A stretch of DNA of 64,000 nt from positions 1,984,001 to 2,048,000 of the forward strand of contig NZ_VMHP01000001.1 in assembly GCF_008795985.1 (NCBI RefSeq). The letters run 5' to 3'. A program made the position numbers and the translations under genes. Numbering within the stretch: position 1 is the stretch's first letter; every line of letters begins with the position of its first letter. The notes below the pieces were generated by a model. The model searched no databases. It was not told the origin of the DNA and saw nothing but the letters and a program-made list of their open reading frames with translations. The stretch is from Marinobacter halotolerans (GTDB lineage Bacteria; Pseudomonadota; Gammaproteobacteria; Pseudomonadales; Oleiphilaceae). Below, piece after piece: positions 47,498-56,217 of the stretch.

Positions 47498-48075
47498 CAG
47501 TGCACCCCTGGCTTGCGGTTAGTCTTTGGAGCGCGGAACACGTCACTGGTTTGACGAATGCGAGGATCGCCCTTGCCGTCCTCAATGCCGTCAATGTCGT
47601 GTTTGTTGCGGCGGCGTTTCTTGAAAGGCTCCTCTATATAGTGCATGTCGACAAATTCTTTGATCCAGGCGGCCAGCGATTCAGGGATGGGGACGGCCTC
47701 GACAATGTTCTCTCCGCTGTCTAGCGCGTCCTGTGCTTCAAAGGCACTGGCCGTGATCGCGCTGACTACCCATCCGGATGGCGACCGCTGTGATTCGTCC
47801 CGATCGAGAATGACCCAGACGGATGGAACGGCAAGGTTCAGCGAGACAAGGTAGGCTTCCACGTCGGCGCGAAAGAGCTCCATGGTGACCGTGCCGGCGT
47901 GATAATCGACGACGTCATCTTCATGGACCAGCTCTTTCCAGAAGGCATCCGGAGCACCCGGGATAATGGCGACCGGCTTGTAGACATGCTTGGCCCAGCG
48001 AGTGACGCCCGGCTTTCGGCGCACGACGGCGCCGACCTGTAATTCTCTTTTCCAGCTTTCTGTGCGACTGCTCAT
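47497..48075 (-). CDS. DUF3305 protein of the fdh locus
   Basis: 192 residues. WKRELQVGAVVRRKPGVTRWAKHVYKPVAIIPGA begins the DUF3305 domain, and ASAFEAQDALDSGENIVEAVPIPESLAAWIKEFVD (about 126-160) closes it; a basic tail follows. Role unknown; genes for DUF3305 and DUF3306 travel together with FDH. ATG 48075 is preferred on spacing from AGAAGAG; ATG 48081, two codons earlier, is possible. Confidence 0.8.
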   Translation of the reverse strand: MSSRTESWKRELQVGAVVRRKPGVTRWAKHVYKPVAIIPGAPDAFWKELVHEDDVVDYHAGTVTMELFRADVEAYLVSLNLAVPSVWVILDRDESQRSPSGWVVSAITASAFEAQDALDSGENIVEAVPIPESLAAWIKEFVDMHYIEEPFKKRRRNKHDIDGIEDGKGDPRIRQTSDVFRAPKTNRKPGVH

Positions 48076-48124
48076 ACACATTCTCTTCTTATTGTCTGGC
48101 GAAGCTAGCAGAGCTATGGGAATT

Positions 48125-48148
48125 ATCCAATCATCCAATTGTCCAATG
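48125..48148. repeat. Triple 8-bp tandem repeat in the divergent fdh promoter region
   Basis: ATCCAATC, ATCCAATT and GTCCAATG follow one another with an exact eight-base period. They lie between the divergent DUF3305 gene and the plus-strand iron-sulfur operon. Likely a regulator array; no protein assigned. Confidence 0.5.
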
Positions 48149-48188
48149 CCAGATGGCTGTGGCATGCTCGGTGAACATTAAGTCCCAG

Positions 48189-48200
48189 TTATACGTATAA
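48189..48200. promoter_or_regulatory. Palindrome TTATACGTATAA upstream of the plus-strand operon
   Basis: A perfect 12-bp palindrome 27 bases before the ATG at 48227. It could be an operator overlapping the promoter; GTATAA could serve as part of a -10. Confidence 0.4.
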
Positions 48201-48226
48201 GAACAACTAAAAGAGCCAAAGTTCCG

Positions 48227-50206
48227 ATGACCGCAAACAAAACGTTATTACTGTGCTCGTGCGATAAGACGCAGCCTTTGGACGCAGAAGCGCTCCGGGC
48301 GGCGGCCGCGGCTGATCAGGTGTTTTCTGTTGATCAGCTGTGCATTGGCGAGATGAGCAAGGCTGTCGAGCACCTCGGCGGCAATTCGGAAGTCGTGATT
48401 GCCTGCGGTCAGCAGGCTGCGCTTTTCGAACGGCTCGGTGAGGAGATTCAGGCCGAAACCGGCCGTTCTGCGCCGCTGAATACCATCGACATTCGCGACC
48501 GAGCTGGCTGGAGTTCGGCCAACGCCGACCCCCGGCGAATCAACGGCAAGCAGGCAGCTCTGCTGGCCGCGTCCCGGTTGCCAGCGCCCATGGCACCGGC
48601 AAAGACCATTCAGTCAGACGGCGTCTGCTGCATTGTCGGACCGACGGAGCAGGCGGTTCGCATGGCCGAGCTGGTGCAGAATGAGCTGGGCGTTACCTGT
48701 GTGGTGAGCGATTCCGGCCCCGTTCAGTTGCCTTCGGACCAGTACGATATGGCCAAAGGTAAGCTGGCATCGGCCCGTGGCGCTCTGGGTAATTTCAAGC
48801 TGGAATTCGAGCACCTCCAAACCCTCAACCCCGCAGGCCGCGGCGCCCTTGGTTTCGGCGAAGTGCAGGCAACGGCACGCAGTGAGTGCGACGTGTTTAT
48901 TGACCTGCGTGGCGGCGAACCGGCGTTTCCCAGTTACGAAAAACGCAACGGCTATTTCTGGGCTGATCCGGCAAAATCCGGCGAGCTTGAGCGCATCGCG
49001 CTGACTGCCCGTGAGCGGGTGGGCGAGTTCGAGAAGACTGTCTATTTCAACCTTGAAGAATCTCTGTGTGCCCACTCACGGGCTAACAAACCCGGTTGCA
49101 CACGGTGCCTGGATGTCTGCCCGACAGAAGCTATTTTCTCCTTCGGCGACACGGTTCAGATTGATTCCGACATCTGCGCTGGCTGTGGATCTTGCGCCGC
49201 CGTCTGCCCGACCTCCGCCGTGACCATGAACGAGACTCCGTTCGAGGCCATTACCAAGGCTGTGGATGTACTGGCGCGAACCTACCGCGAGCACACCCAG
49301 CAATCCCCGCGGCTGGTCTTCCATACCATGGGAGCCGGCGGTGACACGATTGCCCGACTGGCGCGTTTCGGGGACGGCTTGGCAGACGATCTGATCCCGC
49401 TGGGTATTGAACACGTCGATCGCATTGGGCACGCCGAGATCATGGCGGCGTTGGGTGCCGGTTTCGCTGAGGTGCTTATCCTGGCTGACACGGACGCAGA
49501 CCGCGAGGCCCTCGCGTCCGAGGTTGCGCTGTCCCAGGCGATGCTTCACGGCGCGCATCACTCTTCAAGCCGTGTTCGCGTGATTGGCGCGGACGAGCTG
49601 AGCGTAGAGGGTGAAAACGCAGCGCGGGTCAGTGAGCCGGTGCTGTTGGTGGGCGGACGAAGGGATATCACCCGTGTGGTTGTTGCGGCGATGTCCGACA
49701 AAATCGAAGCGCCGATTCCGCTGCCCAAGGGCGCACCCTATGGCGAAATCAGTATCGATTCCGATAAATGCACGCTTTGTCTGGCCTGCGTGTCGTTATG
49801 CCCCACCGGTGCCCTCAGCGACCATCCGGATCGACCGGAAGTTCAGTTCACGGAAAACGCCTGTGTTCAGTGCGGCGTGTGCGAAAGCACCTGCCCGGAA
49901 ACGGCGATCAACCTGGTGCCTCAACTGAATCTGTCCAAGGAAGCATTGAGCACCAGAGCGTTGCACGGAGAAGACCCTTTCGAATGCGTCAGTTGTGGCC
50001 GGCCGTTTGGTGTGGCCAGCACGATCAATCGGATTGTGGAGAAGCTGGAAAACCAGCACTGGATGTACACGAATTCTGACAATGTTCAGTTGATCAAGAT
50101 GTGTGATGACTGTCGGGTGAAAGCGCAGTACCACGGCGACAACTCGCCGATGGCTGCTGGCCAGCGCCCACGGGTTCGCACCAGCGACGATTATCTGGAC
50201 AGCTAA
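48227..50206 (+). CDS. Multi-cluster [4Fe-4S] protein of the fdh locus
   Basis: 659 residues, soluble. An N-terminal region (1-270) without known motif except LLLCSCD; CTRCLDVCP and CAGCGSCAAVCP (about 290-325); a middle domain with a VLILADTDAD strand; CTLCLACVSLCP and CVQCGVCESTCP (about 510-560); and late CVSCGRP and CDDC pairs that may bind a metal. At least four [4Fe-4S] clusters. The family is usual in FDH-3 neighbourhoods and probably shuttles electrons or takes part in maturation. First gene of an operon of four. Confidence 0.8.
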   Translation: MTANKTLLLCSCDKTQPLDAEALRAAAAADQVFSVDQLCIGEMSKAVEHLGGNSEVVIACGQQAALFERLGEEIQAETGRSAPLNTIDIRDRAGWSSANADPRRINGKQAALLAASRLPAPMAPAKTIQSDGVCCIVGPTEQAVRMAELVQNELGVTCVVSDSGPVQLPSDQYDMAKGKLASARGALGNFKLEFEHLQTLNPAGRGALGFGEVQATARSECDVFIDLRGGEPAFPSYEKRNGYFWADPAKSGELERIALTARERVGEFEKTVYFNLEESLCAHSRANKPGCTRCLDVCPTEAIFSFGDTVQIDSDICAGCGSCAAVCPTSAVTMNETPFEAITKAVDVLARTYREHTQQSPRLVFHTMGAGGDTIARLARFGDGLADDLIPLGIEHVDRIGHAEIMAALGAGFAEVLILADTDADREALASEVALSQAMLHGAHHSSSRVRVIGADELSVEGENAARVSEPVLLVGGRRDITRVVVAAMSDKIEAPIPLPKGAPYGEISIDSDKCTLCLACVSLCPTGALSDHPDRPEVQFTENACVQCGVCESTCPETAINLVPQLNLSKEALSTRALHGEDPFECVSCGRPFGVASTINRIVEKLENQHWMYTNSDNVQLIKMCDDCRVKAQYHGDNSPMAAGQRPRVRTSDDYLDS

Positions 50207-50224
50207 TAACAAACAGGAACAAGC

Positions 50225-51070
50225 ATGGTTGAATACGTCGATGCCGGAAAACCCAATCTGATCGGCACAGATGCGCCCCGGCCACAGGACAAGAACCCCA
50301 GAGGGATTGACCGGATCATCGCCATCGCCTCAGGCAAGGGCGGTGTAGGAAAATCCACAGTGTCTTCCAACCTGGCCGTTGCGATGGCTTCGAAAGGCCT
50401 GAAAGTTGGTCTGCTGGATGCTGACGTCTATGGCCCCAGCCAGCCCCGCATGTTGGGTGTCTCCGGGCGCCCATCCAGCCCGGATGGCAATACCATCCTG
50501 CCCCTGCGCAACCACGGCGTCACTTTGATGTCGCTGGGTCTGATGGCTCCCGAGGGCGAGGCCATTGTCTGGCGTGGGCCCATGTTGATGGGCGCGCTGG
50601 AACAAATGATGAACCAGGTGGACTGGGGCAGGCTGGATGTGTTGCTGGTGGATCTGCCGCCAGGAACCGGTGATGTGCAGATGACGCTGAGCCAGAAGTT
50701 TTTCGTGGCCGGCGCTGTAATCGTCTCAACGCCACAGGACATTGCGCTGATGGATGCCCGCAAAGGCATCGATATGTTCAAGCGTATGGAAGTGCCCCTG
50801 TTTGGCCTGGTGGAGAATATGTCTTCCTTTGTGTGCGACGGATGTGGCAAGGAGCATCACCTCTTCGGTCATGGGGGTGCTCGTGCCGAGGCTGAAAAGC
50901 TGGGCTCGCCGTTCCTGGGCGAAATCCCCCTGGATCTGGAAATCCGCGTTGGCTCGGACGGCGGCGTACCGATTGTGGTTTCAAAGCCCGATAGCCCTCA
51001 GGCCCGGGCTTTCCAGCACATCGCCGACGAGATTATCGCGTCCGAAGCCTACGCTAAGGCCATCCAATGA
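50225..51070 (+). CDS. Mrp/NBP35 (ApbC)-type ATPase
   Basis: 281 residues. Deviant Walker A GKGGVGKSTVSSNLAV (about 38-53), LLVDLPPGTGDVQM (about 143-156) and CDGCGKEHHLFG with a CxxC pair (about 203-206) that bridges an iron-sulfur cluster in the dimer. Proteins of this kind carry and hand over [4Fe-4S] clusters. Its place between the multi-cluster protein and the ligase-like gene suggests supply to FDH proteins. Distinct N terminus, shorter than classic Mrp. Confidence 0.9.
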   Translation: MVEYVDAGKPNLIGTDAPRPQDKNPRGIDRIIAIASGKGGVGKSTVSSNLAVAMASKGLKVGLLDADVYGPSQPRMLGVSGRPSSPDGNTILPLRNHGVTLMSLGLMAPEGEAIVWRGPMLMGALEQMMNQVDWGRLDVLLVDLPPGTGDVQMTLSQKFFVAGAVIVSTPQDIALMDARKGIDMFKRMEVPLFGLVENMSSFVCDGCGKEHHLFGHGGARAEAEKLGSPFLGEIPLDLEIRVGSDGGVPIVVSKPDSPQARAFQHIADEIIASEAYAKAIQ

Positions 51071-51771
51071 TCGAGACGCCTACCTTCCCGCCGCTGTTGT
51101 CGGGAGAAGTGGTGCCCAGGAATATGGACCCGTTTGAAAAAGCCGTCAGCCGCGCTGTTGCCGGCGTCGATTCTGGTACGGTGTTTTATTCCGAAGCGGG
51201 GGATACGTTACGGGCAGCGCTGGTTCTGGCGCCGGAGACTCCGTTGGAGGAGGCGATCCAGGCAGTTTACGTGGCCCAGATCGGCCTGGCGGAAAGCCTG
51301 GGGGCGCTGGCCCCGCCTGAGGTACCGGTGCATTTTCTATGGCCGGACCGAATCAAGGTCAACGGTGCGGTCTGTGGCAAGGTCCGGTTTGCCGCGGATG
51401 TGTCTGATCCCGATGAGCAACCCAACTGGCTGGTGGTGGGTATCGAACTGCCGTTTATTCCTCAAGGCGACGATCCGGGTGCGAACCCGAACGAAACCTG
51501 TCTGCTGGAAGAAGGCTGCAGTGACGTAATGCCCATGGCCTTGCTGGAAAGCTGGTCCAGGCACACACTGTTGTGGCTGACCTACTTACTGGATGAGGGC
51601 GCAGAGCGTATCCACAAGGAGTGGCGGCCTCGATGCGATACCCTGGGCGAGCAAGTGGAAACGCCCAAACCTGGCGTATTTGTTGGCCTGGACGAAAAAG
51701 GTCGTATGTTGCTGCGTGACGGCCCCATGACCGAGACCATCAGCCTGATTCAATTCGCGGAGCAAGTATGA
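51067..51771 (+). CDS. Biotin/lipoate-ligase-fold protein (DUF4444 type)
   Basis: 234 residues. The stretch HFLWPDRIKVNGAVCGKVRF (about 89-108) aligns with the WPND...K..G block of BirA/LplA, but where the catalytic Lys should stand there is Ala101/Val102, and no RGRxGR loop is seen earlier. Catalysis may therefore be lost. A C-terminal extension (about 200-234) fits DUF4444. ATGA overlap with the Mrp-type gene and with the following gene. Constant FDH-3 neighbour; role unknown. Confidence 0.72.
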   Translation: MIETPTFPPLLSGEVVPRNMDPFEKAVSRAVAGVDSGTVFYSEAGDTLRAALVLAPETPLEEAIQAVYVAQIGLAESLGALAPPEVPVHFLWPDRIKVNGAVCGKVRFAADVSDPDEQPNWLVVGIELPFIPQGDDPGANPNETCLLEEGCSDVMPMALLESWSRHTLLWLTYLLDEGAERIHKEWRPRCDTLGEQVETPKPGVFVGLDEKGRMLLRDGPMTETISLIQFAEQV

Positions 51772-52244
51772 AACTGGCCCGAACCCTGAGACTGGATATA
51801 TCCGATGAAAACGTTTACGAGAGGCCCGCACTTAGTGGCGAATGGGCCATCTCGGGTGGATTCGAGTTTTCCAACTGGACCGAAGCGGATCTGACCGGCA
51901 AGGCCCGACAGGCCTTCGCCAACGGCTGGTACAGCATTGATTGTGGTGGCCGGGCCAGCTTCGTGGGCGTCTGCCAGATCACCGAGTCCGAGCTGGAACA
52001 GCTGAGGCGGACCCTTGCGCAGACGTTTGTGGATGTCTACGGCGCGCCGGATATTGACGCCGCCTACCCCGTAGCCAGCGAAGAAATCGATCAGATGCGC
52101 GCCATGTGCGAAGACTTCGAGGAAAACACCTTGCTGATGGTCAGCCGTACGCTGACCGACCTGGGCGTTGAGGAAACCTTCCGCTCCCGGGCGCCCCAGG
52201 ATGCCTCACTGGAAGCATTTGCAATGCATGGCAGCGTGGAATGA
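51768..52244 (+). CDS. DUF6505-like small protein of the fdh locus
   Basis: 158 residues, no signal or membrane segment. ALSGEWAISGGFEFSNW (about 21-37), ARQAFANGWYSIDCGGRASF and VDVYGAPD recur in homologues placed next to the ligase-like gene. Function unknown. Translation is coupled to the gene before (ATGA). Its stop codon touches the convergent moeA stop directly. Confidence 0.7.
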   Translation: MKLARTLRLDISDENVYERPALSGEWAISGGFEFSNWTEADLTGKARQAFANGWYSIDCGGRASFVGVCQITESELEQLRRTLAQTFVDVYGAPDIDAAYPVASEEIDQMRAMCEDFEENTLLMVSRTLTDLGVEETFRSRAPQDASLEAFAMHGSVE

Positions 52245-53492
52245 TTATAGTCCGAAACTGCCGTAGGGGATAAAGCGGACGGGGGTGCCTGGCTCTATCT
52301 GCTGAGCGCTCTCGTCCAGTTCCACCAGCCCTTCGGACCAGGCCAGGCCGGTGACGCGCCCCGAACCTTCCGACCCAAAGACCTCAACCTGACCGTTATG
52401 CACCCTGGCTCGCAGCATTTCGCTGCGCCCGGGCTTCTTGTTTTTCGAGAAATTCGCCGGTATCACATAACCCTGGGGTTCAAACCACTCGCCCCCCGCC
52501 AGCAACGCCATGGCTGGCGCCGCAAAGCGAAGTGCGCAGACCCAGGCGGCCACCGGATTGCCCGGCAGGCCCACCACAGGCGTGCCGTGGAACATGGCCA
52601 GCGCCAGCGGGCGGCCCGGTTTGATGGCGATACGCCAGTTGCTGATATCGCCATGGGCTTTCAGGGTTTTCGATACATGGTCCTCGTCGCCGGCGGACAC
52701 GCCGCCGCTGGTGAGAATCAGGTCGCACTGCTCGGCGCCCCGTTCCAGCGCACCTCTGACGTCTTCGGCGTTGTCCAGCACGTGCCCCAGATCCACCAGC
52801 TCATAGCCAAGCTGGGTTACCAGGGCGCTGAGCATGGGGCGGTTGGCATCGTAAATCTGCCAGTCGGTAACGGCGGCCCCCACCGGCTTCACCTCGTCTC
52901 CGGTGGACAGAACGCCAACCCGTAGACGCTGGTACACATTCACTGATTCGATACCGACACTGGCCAGCACGGAAATCTGGGTTGGCGTCAGCCGAGTTGC
53001 CGCGGTCAGGATAAGATCCTGTGTCTGAATGTCTTCACCTGCTTTGCGGGCGTTGGCGCCGGCTTTCAGGGTGCCGTTCAGATGCAGCTGATTGTCTTTG
53101 ACCTCGCAGTCCTCTTCCAGGACGACGGTATCCGTGCCAGCCGGAATCACCGCGCCGGTCAGAATGCGGATGGCATGGCCTGCGGGGACCTGCCCCAGAT
53201 AGGGTTCGCCTGCCGCGCTGCGGCCATCCACCAGGGCCAGAGTGCAGGGCACCTGGTCTACCGGGCCGGCGAACGCATAGCCGTCGACCGCTGAATTGTT
53301 GCTGGGTGGATGGGCCCGGGGTGCCGTCACATCGCTGGCCAGAATGCGGCCGTTGGCCTGTGCCAGTGGAACTGCCTGTTCTACGCCTACCACCGGATGC
53401 AGTCGTGAACGCAGCCGCTCAAGGGCCTCTTCCACTGGCGTCCAGTTCACTCCGGGGGGCAGGGCAAAACAGTCGTTGCGAAGTTCTTTCAT
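52245..53492 (-). CDS. moeA: Molybdopterin molybdenumtransferase
   Basis: 415 residues, normal for MoeA. SNNSAVDGYAF (about 64-74), GDE in LSTGDEVKPVG and LTSGGVSAGDEDHV (about 260-273) and FHGTPVVGLPGNPVA (about 303-317) are the family blocks. It inserts molybdate into adenylated molybdopterin. Overlaps mobB by ATGA; last gene of the fdhD-mobA-mobB-moeA unit. Confidence 0.95.
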   Translation of the reverse strand: MKELRNDCFALPPGVNWTPVEEALERLRSRLHPVVGVEQAVPLAQANGRILASDVTAPRAHPPSNNSAVDGYAFAGPVDQVPCTLALVDGRSAAGEPYLGQVPAGHAIRILTGAVIPAGTDTVVLEEDCEVKDNQLHLNGTLKAGANARKAGEDIQTQDLILTAATRLTPTQISVLASVGIESVNVYQRLRVGVLSTGDEVKPVGAAVTDWQIYDANRPMLSALVTQLGYELVDLGHVLDNAEDVRGALERGAEQCDLILTSGGVSAGDEDHVSKTLKAHGDISNWRIAIKPGRPLALAMFHGTPVVGLPGNPVAAWVCALRFAAPAMALLAGGEWFEPQGYVIPANFSKNKKPGRSEMLRARVHNGQVEVFGSEGSGRVTGLAWSEGLVELDESAQQIEPGTPVRFIPYGSFGL

Positions 53493-53980
53493 GGCTTTGT
53501 CTGACTCACAATAAAGTCCGCAATCCCTGCGACATCGTCTAACCCGTATTTCGGGCCCGGGTAGTCGGCAGCGTAGTCAGTGGCCACCGCAATGATACTG
53601 GGGTCTTCCCGGAACAGGGGTGCGCGGCCGCAATCCTGGCGGTGCACCTCTATTTTGGGATGGGAATGGGTTTTGAACCCTTCGACAATCACCCAGTCAC
53701 AGGGGGTCAGCCGGGCCAACAGTTCATCCAGTGTTGGTTCGGCGTCGCCGCGCAGCTCCTGCATGATGGCAATGCGCTGTCCGCCGGCCAGGATGACTTC
53801 CCTTGCGCCGGCGTCCCGGTGCCGATAGCTATCAGTTCCGGGCTGGTCCACGTCTACCGCGTGATGGGCGTGTTTGATCGAGCTGACGGTTAACCCGCGG
53901 CTCGACAGTTCGCGGATGACGGCACTGACCAGGGTAGTCTTGCCGCAGTTTTTCCAGCCTACAATGCCAATAACATTCAC
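53489..53980 (-). CDS. mobB: Molybdopterin-guanine dinucleotide adapter protein B
   Basis: 163 residues from GTG 53980, which overlaps the mobA stop (GTGA). NVIGIVGWKNCGKTTLV holds the Walker A loop of this GTP-binding family; SIKHAHHAVDVDQPGTDSYRH and DWVIVEGFKTHSHPKIEV follow. It assists MobA in making the bis-MGD cofactor needed by FdhA. Longer readings upstream lie inside mobA and are rejected. Confidence 0.92.
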   Translation of the reverse strand: MNVIGIVGWKNCGKTTLVSAVIRELSSRGLTVSSIKHAHHAVDVDQPGTDSYRHRDAGAREVILAGGQRIAIMQELRGDAEPTLDELLARLTPCDWVIVEGFKTHSHPKIEVHRQDCGRAPLFREDPSIIAVATDYAADYPGPKYGLDDVAGIADFIVSQTKP

Positions 53981-54564
53981 TTCAGGTTCTGCTCCGCCCA
54001 GGCCAGGTCTTCCGGGGTATTGATGTTGAAAAAGTCGTCCTGACCAAATACGACCAGGGATTCCCCCTGGGCCTGTGTCCATTGTCGTATTTTTCGCACG
54101 CCGTCCTTGAGAGCGGCCCTCAGATCATGCCGTAATGCCACATTCCACCGACCGAAGGTCGGCTGGGGCAGCCGGCCACGGTCCGGGTCAGGTGTGGCGG
54201 CCAGCACCACCGGCGTGTCGCCCTCGGCCAGGCGTCTGGCCAGATCCAGGGGAAAGCAGGGGGTGTCGGCAGCGACGCTGATCAGCCACTCGTGGCCCTG
54301 TTCGGCGGCCCAGTCCATGCCTGCCAGCACACCGGCCAATGGGCCCGGAAAATCGCTGATGGAATCGGCCACCACGGGCAGGCCCAGATCCGCAAAGCGG
54401 CTAAGGTCTCCGTTCGCGTTTAATACGACGGAATGGACTTGTGGTGTGATTCGCTCGATGACACGCTCAATCAGTGACTGATCTCCGAGCATCAGCCTTC
54501 CTTTATCACCACCACCCATACGGTTGGCCTGGCCACCGGCCAGAATCACGGCGCATTCAGTCAC
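53977..54564 (-). CDS. mobA: Molybdenum cofactor guanylyltransferase
   Basis: 195 residues from GTG 54564, with AAAGGAG six to seven bases upstream; the frame overlaps fdhD by eight bases. CAVILAGGQANRMGGGDKG (about 4-22) is the GTP-binding MobA signature, VAADTPCFPLDL (about 96) the metal-binding aspartate site. Attaches GMP to Mo-molybdopterin. Confidence 0.94.
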   Translation of the reverse strand: MTECAVILAGGQANRMGGGDKGRLMLGDQSLIERVIERITPQVHSVVLNANGDLSRFADLGLPVVADSISDFPGPLAGVLAGMDWAAEQGHEWLISVAADTPCFPLDLARRLAEGDTPVVLAATPDPDRGRLPQPTFGRWNVALRHDLRAALKDGVRKIRQWTQAQGESLVVFGQDDFFNINTPEDLAWAEQNLK

Positions 54565-55426
54565 GTTGGGCTCCTTTACGCCGCATTTTTTTGTCGTCGT
54601 CCGGCACCTGGGACAGGTCCTGGTCGAACACCAGGCGGTGCTGGCCACTGAGGCAGGTGAATTTCTTGCCTCGCATACGTCCGATCAATGTCAGGCCCAC
54701 CTGCTGCGCGATGTCCACTCCCCATGCGGTAAAGCCGGACCGGCTGATCAGTGTGGGTATGCCCATTAGCGCCGTTTTGATAACCATCTCCGAGGTCAGG
54801 CGGCCGGTGGTGTAAAGCACCTTGTCCGCCGCCTGGATATCGTTCAGATGCATCCACCCGGCGATCTTGTCCACCGCGTTATGGCGCCCGACGTCTTCCA
54901 TATACGCCAGAACGTCCAGGCCGTGGCACAGGGCGGTGCCATGAATGGCACCGGTTTCCATATAAAGGCTGGGCGTGTGGTTGATCTGGTAGGACAGGTC
55001 GTAAAAGGTGCTGGTATGAACCGGTGTGTCCGGCAAGGACAGCCCTTCAAGCCCGGCCATCATGTCGCCGAACACGGTGCCCACGGCACAGCCGGACGTG
55101 CGGGTTTTCTTCTCCAGTTTATCCTCGACATTGGTGGCGCTGGCGGTACGGACCACCACCACTTCCAGTTCTTCGTCGAAATCAATTCCGGTGATCTGGT
55201 CAGCCTCGCTCAGCATGCCCTGGTTCAGCAAAAAGCCGAGCGCCAGGTATTCCGGGTAATCGCCGATGGTCATGGCCGTGACGATCTCCTGACGGTTCAG
55301 GTAGATGGTCAGCGGGCGTTCTTCGATCACGCTGATGGATTTTGCCTGGCCATGTTCGTCAACGCCCTCGACGGTGCGGGACAACCGGGGGTCGGCGGGG
55401 GTCGGTAATAGCGGTGCAATCGTCAT
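54557..55426 (-). CDS. fdhD: Formate dehydrogenase sulfurtransferase FdhD (single-cysteine form)
   Basis: 289 residues. FdhD moves sulfur from a cysteine desulfurase to the molybdenum cofactor, which FDH needs for activity. EDVGRHNAVDKIAG (about 178-191) and LYTTGRLTSEMVIK (about 204-217) are the family blocks. The loop that carries CxxC in E. coli FdhD reads SGCAVGT here: Cys113 is kept, the second is Gly116. Head of the cofactor unit. Confidence 0.93.
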   Translation of the reverse strand: MTIAPLLPTPADPRLSRTVEGVDEHGQAKSISVIEERPLTIYLNRQEIVTAMTIGDYPEYLALGFLLNQGMLSEADQITGIDFDEELEVVVVRTASATNVEDKLEKKTRTSGCAVGTVFGDMMAGLEGLSLPDTPVHTSTFYDLSYQINHTPSLYMETGAIHGTALCHGLDVLAYMEDVGRHNAVDKIAGWMHLNDIQAADKVLYTTGRLTSEMVIKTALMGIPTLISRSGFTAWGVDIAQQVGLTLIGRMRGKKFTCLSGQHRLVFDQDLSQVPDDDKKMRRKGAQRD

Positions 55427-55683
55427 GTATACCTGTTTCGCCTGTCTGGCTTCCGGAGAAAAAGCTGTTGGTCATCAACCTGATGCCACACAGTCATGGG
55501 GTATCAATACTATGTCAAAGGCCGGACGTCGAGCCTGACTTTGGTCGGCCAGGTTAAAGACTCTGCTGCTACGGGCTCGTCGTCAATCACCCTGAATGAG
55601 TAATCGGGTCAGAATATATGCTTTCCGATTAGCGAATGTCATGAGTTACATTATTTGAAACTAACCGTTCGAAGGATGGCGTG

Positions 55684-56112
55684 ATGACCAGAGCAATAAT
55701 TCCTCCCTTTCACCTTGCTTTTCCGGTTCATGATTTGAACGAAGCCCGCAAATTCTACGGCGAGTTGCTGAACTGTCCGGAAGGCAGAAGCTCAGACCAG
55801 TGGATCGACTTCGACTTTTACGGCCACCAGATCGTTGCACACCTGGCGCCGGATAGTGCGGATGAAGGCGCTGAAAATGCCGTCGACGGGCACGCCGTGC
55901 CTGTGCGTCATTTTGGCGTGGTTCTGGATATGGACGAGTGGCACGCGCTGGCCGAGCGCCTCAAGGCTGCGGGTATGGATTTCATCATCGAACCCTACAT
56001 TCGCTTCAAGGGTGAACCGGGCGAGCAGGCCACGATGTTTTTCCGCGATCCCAGTGGTAATGCGGTGGAAATGAAAGCGTTTGCGGATATGTCAGCCCTG
56101 TTTGCGAAATGA
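55684..56112 (+). CDS. VOC-superfamily (glyoxalase/dioxygenase-like) protein
   Basis: 142 residues. [21 protein letters not shown] (about 8-28), [22 protein letters not shown] and [15 protein letters not shown] with metal-ligand type His and Glu. One VOC module of two beta-alpha-beta units. GTG three bases earlier is a possible start; AAGGA precedes both. Function not assignable. Confidence 0.85.
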   Translation: MTRAIIPPFHLAFPVHDLNEARKFYGELLNCPEGRSSDQWIDFDFYGHQIVAHLAPDSADEGAENAVDGHAVPVRHFGVVLDMDEWHALAERLKAAGMDFIIEPYIRFKGEPGEQATMFFRDPSGNAVEMKAFADMSALFAK

Positions 56113-56217
56113 GGGGGCCTGGTTTGGCCCGGATGCCGGCGGAATGGTAATCTCGAATACCTGCACGGGTGAGCGCCTGATTCGGCTCACCCCTTTAACC
56201 GGAGTCATATTCCTTCC

